Positions 7,937 to 11,094 of a DNA stretch of 11,094 nucleotides are shown here, piece by piece. The notes below the pieces were generated by a model, which saw only the letters and a program-made list of their open reading frames with translations, was not told the DNA's origin and ran no database searches. This stretch comes from Gammaproteobacteria bacterium (lineage in GTDB: Bacteria > Pseudomonadota > Gammaproteobacteria > Steroidobacterales > BM003): positions 1 to 11,094 of the forward strand of contig JAPHSC010000022.1 in the NCBI GenBank assembly GCA_026193125.1, written 5' to 3'. Within the stretch, counting starts at the first letter, position 1. Every line of letters begins with the position of its first letter. The translations under genes were made by a program, and so were the position numbers.

Positions 7937-8736
7937 CTTACGCCACACACCGCGCGCGCAAGCGCTTCGGTCAGCACTTCCTCCAGGATCAACAGGTCAT
8001 AGATCAGATAATACGGGCCATAGACCCGCAACCGGGCGAGCGACTGCTGGAGATCGGACCAGGTTTGGGCGCTATCACTCTTCCGCTGCTGCGGCGGACG
8101 GGCGCGATGATGGCAGTGGAGTTGGACCGCGATGTCATTCCGCGTCTGATCGCATCAACCAAGGGGCTGGGTGAGCTGACAATTTTCCAGGCCGACGCAT
8201 TGCGATTTGATTTCCGCGAGGCGGCCGGCACCGAAGGCAAGTTACGCCTGCTGGGCAACTTGCCCTACAACATCTCTACTCCCCTGTTGTTCCACTTCCT
8301 GGAGCAGAAGGACTGCGTGCAAGACATGCACTTTATGCTGCAAAAGGAAGTGGTTGACCGCATGGCTGCAGGGCCGGGCAGCAAAACCTACGGTCGTTTG
8401 TCTGTGATGCTGCAGGCCGCAGCCACGGTGGAACAACTTTTTGATATCGGGCGTGAGGCCTTCAGTCCTCCACCGAAAGTGAATTCAAGCTTCGTGCGCC
8501 TCGTGCCCTATGTTTCGCCGCCTTTCCCGATCAAGGACTACAAGATGTTTGCGTTTTTGGTCGTGACTGCGTTTTCTCAGCGCCGCAAAACGCTGCGTAA
8601 CAGCCTAAAAACATTACTGGACTCAGACCAGATTGAACTGGCCGGCGTGAATCCTGCAGCCAGGGCCGAAACACTGGAACCCGAGCAATTCGCGCAACTC
8701 GCCAGCCTGATTAATTCTGACGAACTGATCCCGTAG
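7933..8736 (+). CDS. rsmA: 16S rRNA (adenine1518/1519-N6) dimethyltransferase RsmA (KsgA)
   Basis: Dimethylates the two adjacent adenines in the 3' terminal hairpin of 16S rRNA late in 30S assembly, using S-adenosylmethionine. The 267 residues (E. coli 273) contain KRFGQHFLQD (10-19), SAM-binding motif I LLEIGPGLGAIT (38-49), acidic E63 and D88, and the catalytic NLPYN (109-113). The ATG overlaps the pdxA stop as ATGA, with AGGA at 7924-7927 five bases upstream, so the two are co-translated. Loss of the family activity is the classical route to kasugamycin resistance. In many relatives apaG follows directly; here a universal-stress gene intervenes, and the 3' end of rsmA carries the -35 element of its promoter. 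Confidence 0.97.
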   Translation: MTYATHRARKRFGQHFLQDQQVIDQIIRAIDPQPGERLLEIGPGLGAITLPLLRRTGAMMAVELDRDVIPRLIASTKGLGELTIFQADALRFDFREAAGTEGKLRLLGNLPYNISTPLLFHFLEQKDCVQDMHFMLQKEVVDRMAAGPGSKTYGRLSVMLQAAATVEQLFDIGREAFSPPPKVNSSFVRLVPYVSPPFPIKDYKMFAFLVVTAFSQRRKTLRNSLKTLLDSDQIELAGVNPAARAETLEPEQFAQLASLINSDELIP

Positions 8737-8744
8737 GCTATAAT
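8717..8744 (+). promoter_or_regulatory. Predicted sigma-70-type promoter for the usp gene
   Basis: A perfect -10 hexamer TATAAT at 8739-8744 is preceded, after a 16-base spacer, by CTGACG at 8717-8722, which matches 4 of 6 consensus -35 bases. The -35 lies in the last codons of rsmA and the -10 just past its stop (8736). Transcription would begin near 8751, about 27 bases before the usp ATG. It is the clearest promoter in the window and would let usp, apaG and apaH be expressed apart from the upstream operon. Confidence 0.65.
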
Positions 8745-8777
8745 GAGTCGTCGGTGTTTAAATGGAAGCAGACACTC

Positions 8778-9203
8778 ATGTACAAGAAAATACTAGTTGC
8801 CATTGATTTGACCGAAAACAGCGGGCAAGTGATTCAGCGTGCCCGGGAAATTGCCGACAAATTCAAGGCCGAGATTCGCTTGCTGCACGTGGTCGAATAC
8901 GTGCCCATAGAACCCATGGGAGAGGCCCTTATGCCCGCCATGGATATTGAGCGGGACCTGGTGGCCAATGCCGAGCGAAATCTGGAGAAGATAGCCGTGG
9001 GAAATGAGCTTGCTCTTTCCGAAAGGTCGGTGGAAACCGGCAGTATCAAGGGCGAGATCGTGCGCGTGGCTGATGAGAATTCCTGTGACCTGATAGTACT
9101 GGGAAGCCGTGAAAGACATGGCTTGGCAATACTGATTAACACCACCGAGGATACCGTGCTGCACAGTGCAAAATGCGATGTTCTCGCCGTAAGGCTGTCT
9201 TGA
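8778..9203 (+). CDS. Universal stress protein (UspA family), single domain
   Basis: A 141-residue cytoplasmic single-Usp-domain protein; members are induced by starvation and stress, but specific partners are generally unknown. Seen: an N-terminal strand with a conserved acidic residue (YKKILVAIDLTENS, D10), LLHVVEYVP at 35-43, and the C-terminal block CDLIVLGSRERHGLAILI followed by HSAKCDVLAVRL. In nucleotide-binding relatives this block reads G-x-x-G then G-S/T; here the second glycine is E112 and the later one N121, so ATP binding is doubtful. The start is ATG 8778, with GGAAG at 8764-8768 nine bases upstream; a GTG at 8754 would add eight atypical residues and lies at the expected transcription start. 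The gene sits between rsmA and apaG behind its own promoter; 34 bases separate it from apaG. Confidence 0.9.
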   Translation: MYKKILVAIDLTENSGQVIQRAREIADKFKAEIRLLHVVEYVPIEPMGEALMPAMDIERDLVANAERNLEKIAVGNELALSERSVETGSIKGEIVRVADENSCDLIVLGSRERHGLAILINTTEDTVLHSAKCDVLAVRLS

Positions 9204-9237
9204 TCAGTATGGGCGGGCATGACTGGAGATCAACGTG

Positions 9238-9615
9238 ATGCCGGCCAATCACCAGATTGAAGTAGAAGTGGAAAGCGAATTCATACCCGGGCAGTCCAGT
9301 CCGGATGAAAAGCGCTACGTGTTTGCATACACCATTACCATCTCCAATCGCGGCAGCGTGCCGGCCAAACTGCTAACGCGCCACTGGCTGATTACCGACG
9401 GCAATGGGGAGATCCAGGAAGTCCGTGGGGACGGCGTGGTAGGCGTGCAACCCCATCTTAAACCCGGCCAATCCTTCCAATACACCAGCGGTACCATTAT
9501 CAAGACCCCGGTTGGGACCATGCAGGGCAGCTATCAAATGGTCGCCGATGACGGCAGTAAATTCGATGCGGTCATCGCGCCGTTCTCGCTTGCAGTACCA
9601 GGCCTGGTGCACTGA
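9238..9615 (+). CDS. apaG: ApaG protein (Co2+/Mg2+ efflux-associated, DUF525)
   Basis: A 125-residue protein with a fibronectin-III/immunoglobulin-like fold, exactly the length of E. coli ApaG. The family was linked to cobalt and magnesium resistance in Salmonella, and its biochemical role remains unsettled. Visible conserved elements are QSSPDEKRYVFAYTITI, the RHWLITDGNG segment, the glycine-rich VRGDGVVGVQP, and YTSGTIIKTPVGTMQGSY, which together define the family. ATG 9238 is taken as the start; GTG 9235 immediately before it would add one residue. GGAG at 9225-9228 lies 9 and 6 bases upstream of them respectively. apaH follows after 6 bases, the usual pairing. Probably transcribed with apaH from the promoter ahead of the upstream usp gene. 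Confidence 0.96.
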   Translation: MPANHQIEVEVESEFIPGQSSPDEKRYVFAYTITISNRGSVPAKLLTRHWLITDGNGEIQEVRGDGVVGVQPHLKPGQSFQYTSGTIIKTPVGTMQGSYQMVADDGSKFDAVIAPFSLAVPGLVH

Positions 9616-9621
9616 TACCTC

Positions 9622-10440
9622 ATGGCGGTATTTGCGGTCGGCGATATACAGGGCTGTTATCGAGAGTTCCGGGCGCTGCTACGCAGCATGAATTTTCGCG
9701 ATGACTGCGACATTTTGTGGCTGACCGGAGACCTGGTCAGCCGCGGTCATGACTCTCTCAGTACGCTGCGCTATGTTTCCGCCATGGGTTCCTCGGCAAT
9801 AACTGTCCTGGGCAATCATGACCTGCATCTGCTGGCCCTCGCAGCCGGTCTGCGCGAACGTGAAAAAGCAGCCAAGGATCTTCTGAAAGTACTCAAGGGG
9901 AGGGATTGCGATTCACTCATGGACTGGCTGCGCCGGCGACCCCTGATCCATCACGATGAGGACCTCGGCTACACCCTGGTACACGCCGGGCTGTCGCCGG
10001 TCTGGACCCTGCAATGCGCGCTCAAACAGGCCGGCAAGGTCGAAAGAGCCCTGGCAGGCGACAAGGTCAACAAGGTTTTGAAGAAAATGTACGGTAACAA
10101 GCCCGACCAATGGAGCGAGGAACTGGACCGAACCCAGCGCTGGCGCTATACCATCAATGCCTGTACCCGTATGCGCTTTTGCTACGACGACGGTCGACTG
10201 GAGCTAAGCCAGAACGGACCTCCGGAGGCGGCAGGCGGTGAGCTGAAGCCGTGGTTCGAATTGCCACGCCCGCACCAGGGACTACGCATAATTTTTGGTC
10301 ACTGGTCGGCGCTGGGACTGATGTTACGTCCCGAATTGATTGGTCTGGACAGCGGCTGCGTCTGGGGCCGCAGCCTGACCGGCGTGCGCCTGGAACCGGA
10401 GGGCGTGGCGCAATCCTGGGCCGTACCCTGCTCTGGCTAG
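9622..10440 (+). CDS. apaH: Bis(5'-nucleosyl)-tetraphosphatase (symmetrical) ApaH
   Basis: Cleaves diadenosine tetraphosphate symmetrically to two ADP, controlling stress-linked dinucleotides and, by family knowledge, removing Np4 caps from RNA 5' ends. The 272 residues (E. coli about 280) form a calcineurin-like metallophosphatase: GDIQGC (7-12), GDLVSRG (36-42), GNHD (64-67), then LVHAG and FGHWSALG. In the first motif glutamine replaces the histidine of E. coli GDVHG; this is common in Pseudomonas-type ApaH and not a sign of decay. NACTRMRFC and LKPWF are family-specific and separate it from other protein phosphatases. The ATG at 9622 lies 6 bases after apaG with no clear Shine-Dalgarno sequence, which suggests coupling. 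It converges on folA with 27 bases between stops and no visible terminator. Confidence 0.96.
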   Translation: MAVFAVGDIQGCYREFRALLRSMNFRDDCDILWLTGDLVSRGHDSLSTLRYVSAMGSSAITVLGNHDLHLLALAAGLREREKAAKDLLKVLKGRDCDSLMDWLRRRPLIHHDEDLGYTLVHAGLSPVWTLQCALKQAGKVERALAGDKVNKVLKKMYGNKPDQWSEELDRTQRWRYTINACTRMRFCYDDGRLELSQNGPPEAAGGELKPWFELPRPHQGLRIIFGHWSALGLMLRPELIGLDSGCVWGRSLTGVRLEPEGVAQSWAVPCSG

Positions 10441-10467
10441 ATCGGTGCCCAGGGGTGGACGATGCGC

Positions 10468-10968
10468 TTAGTCCCGGTGTGCCTGGCGACGCTCAAGGGT
10501 CACGAAGGAGTAAGCCAGCGCATTGTGTTCATCAGCGGCATGCCGTTCGCGCGTGATCTCCCGCCATGTAGCGGAATCGATTTCGGGAAACCAGGTATCG
10601 CCCTCAATGCTGGCATGAATCTCGGTCAGGTAAATCCGGTCTGCGTGGACCAGGGTCTCTCTGTACAGAGCAGCACCACCGATAATCATGATCTCTTCGA
10701 CGTCGCCGGCGCGCACCTTGGCATCCTCCAGGCTGGGGCATACATCGCAGCCAGGTGCCTGGAAAGCTGTATCCCGGGTCAACACGATATTCTGCCTGCC
10801 AGGCAGGGGGCGACCGATGGACTCATGCGTCTTGCGGCCCATTATGACCGGCTTGCCCAGGGTCAGGGCCTTGAAGTGACGCAGATCCGCAGGCAGGTGC
10901 CAGGGCAAGGCATTATCGCGGCCGATAACACCGTTTTCCGCCATCGCAACAACCAGGCTGATTTGCAC
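10468..10968 (-). CDS. folA: Dihydrofolate reductase (type I, chromosomal)
   Basis: NADPH-dependent reduction of dihydrofolate to tetrahydrofolate, needed for thymidylate, purine and methionine synthesis; the trimethoprim target. The 166 residues (E. coli 159) show the family in order: ENGVIGRDNALPWHLPADLRHFK with the catalytic acid D28, KPVIMGRKTHESIGRPLPGR for NADPH binding, EEIMIIGGAALY, the strand YLTEIHASIEGDTWFP, and a C-terminal FVTLERR. The start is GTG at 10968, giving the family-typical MQISLVVAMA; it is backed by a strong AGGAGGAG eight bases upstream. It is convergent with apaH, a common arrangement near apaGH. This is a chromosomal-type enzyme, not a plasmid-borne DfrB-like resistance form. 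Its upstream leader contains the tRNA remnant. Confidence 0.97.
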   Translation of the reverse strand: MQISLVVAMAENGVIGRDNALPWHLPADLRHFKALTLGKPVIMGRKTHESIGRPLPGRQNIVLTRDTAFQAPGCDVCPSLEDAKVRAGDVEEIMIIGGAALYRETLVHADRIYLTEIHASIEGDTWFPEIDSATWREITRERHAADEHNALAYSFVTLERRQAHRD

Positions 10969-10976
10969 CGGGAACT

Positions 10977-10984
10977 CTCCTCCT
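10977..10984 (-). promoter_or_regulatory. Strong folA ribosome-binding site
   Basis: The minus strand reads AGGAGGAG, eight bases before the GTG start at 10968. This is one of the strongest Shine-Dalgarno sequences in the window and settles the non-ATG start of folA. Confidence 0.85.
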
Positions 10985-11007
10985 GTGATGGCCGCAGCCT
11001 AGCATAT

Positions 11008-11042
11008 CCGCCCTCCGAAGGCAGGGGTCACAGGTTCGATCC
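11008..11042 (+). pseudogene. Partial tRNA-Arg(CCG)-like remnant (anticodon arm to T loop)
   Basis: The stretch aligns with the middle of bacterial tRNA-Arg(CCG): anticodon stem CCGCC (11008-11012) and GGCAG (11020-11024) pairing at 4 of 5 positions, loop CTCCGAA with anticodon CCG at 11015-11017, variable loop GGGTC, 5' T-stem strand ACAGG, and T loop with GGTTCGA at 11033-11039. From memory of the E. coli tRNA-Arg(CCG) sequence there are four substitutions and one missing A across about 36 positions. The 27 bases upstream do not form a D arm or acceptor strand (they hold the folA leader), and after 11042 the T stem no longer pairs and no acceptor/CCA end appears. It is therefore a fragment, not a working tRNA gene. 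A short remnant like this can mark an old integration or recombination at a tRNA gene; that origin is inferred. Confidence 0.65.
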
Positions 11043-11046
11043 GAGA

Positions 11047-11058
11047 CCGCCGAAGCGG
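11047..11058 (-). other. Short hairpin with UUCG loop upstream of folA
   Basis: The minus strand reads CCGC-TTCG-GCGG, a 4-bp stem closed by a C-G pair around a UUCG tetraloop, an unusually stable RNA hairpin. No T-run follows in either direction, so it is not a standard intrinsic terminator. It lies 5 bases beyond the tRNA remnant, upstream of folA. The remaining bases to 11094 show no feature I can support. Confidence 0.4.
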
Positions 11059-11094
11059 GTTAACAGACGCCCAAACGAAGTGAGTGCACGCCGC

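Noticed and set aside
9622..10440. The Gln in place of His in the first metal motif of ApaH (GDIQGC) as a sign of an inactive enzyme.
   Set aside because: GD-x-QGC is common in Pseudomonas-type ApaH proteins, and all the other metallophosphatase motifs are intact.
10441..10467. A possible bidirectional terminator between apaH and folA.
   Set aside because: The 27 bases between the convergent stops contain no stem of useful length and no T-run.
1..11094. A CRISPR array, insertion sequence, prophage gene, toxin-antitoxin pair or other defence system.
   Set aside because: I saw no spaced direct repeats, transposase or integrase frames, or defence-type domains. All recognised genes are conserved housekeeping families.

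Overview
The window looks like conserved core chromosome of a gammaproteobacterium, probably from the Pseudomonas / Cellvibrionales-Halieaceae neighbourhood. The reasons are the moderately high GC, the block lptD-surA-pdxA-rsmA-apaG-apaH with the amgK-murU pair divergent from lptD (the arrangement known from Pseudomonas), and protein sequences that match the gammaproteobacterial families along their whole length. The genus assignment is an inference; no marker gene such as rRNA is present.

Layout. (1) Positions 2-1656, plus strand: the 3' part of a D-amino-acid aminotransferase gene (dat), the small regulatory-domain gene ybeD and the octanoyltransferase gene lipB. dat and ybeD overlap by 8 bases; lipB follows after a 160-base gap containing a perfect 8-bp inverted repeat. 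(2) 1643-3345, minus strand: amgK and murU, two consecutive steps of cell-wall MurNAc salvage, overlapping by 4 bases. murU also overlaps lipB tail to tail by 14 bases. (3) 3395-8736, plus strand: lptD (LPS export to the outer membrane), surA (periplasmic chaperone for outer-membrane proteins such as LptD), pdxA (vitamin B6) and rsmA (16S rRNA dimethylation), packed closely enough to be one operon. (4) 8778-10440, plus strand: a universal-stress-protein gene with a good sigma-70-type promoter of its own, then apaG and apaH. (5) 10468-10968, minus strand: folA (dihydrofolate reductase), convergent with apaH. (6) 10969-11094: the folA leader and, within it, a fragment closely resembling the anticodon arm to T loop of tRNA-Arg(CCG), with neither the 5' half nor the acceptor end.

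Much of the window serves the envelope: D-amino acid supply for peptidoglycan, peptidoglycan recycling, LPS insertion and outer-membrane protein folding. The rest is cofactor synthesis (lipoate, pyridoxal phosphate, folate) and ribosome / dinucleotide housekeeping. Every protein-coding gene recognised belongs to a well-known family with its key residues intact, except the universal stress protein, whose nucleotide-binding glycines are replaced. I found no evidence of an undescribed multi-gene system. The items most worth a second look are the tRNA remnant beside folA, the inserted usp gene with its private promoter, and the inverted repeat before lipB.
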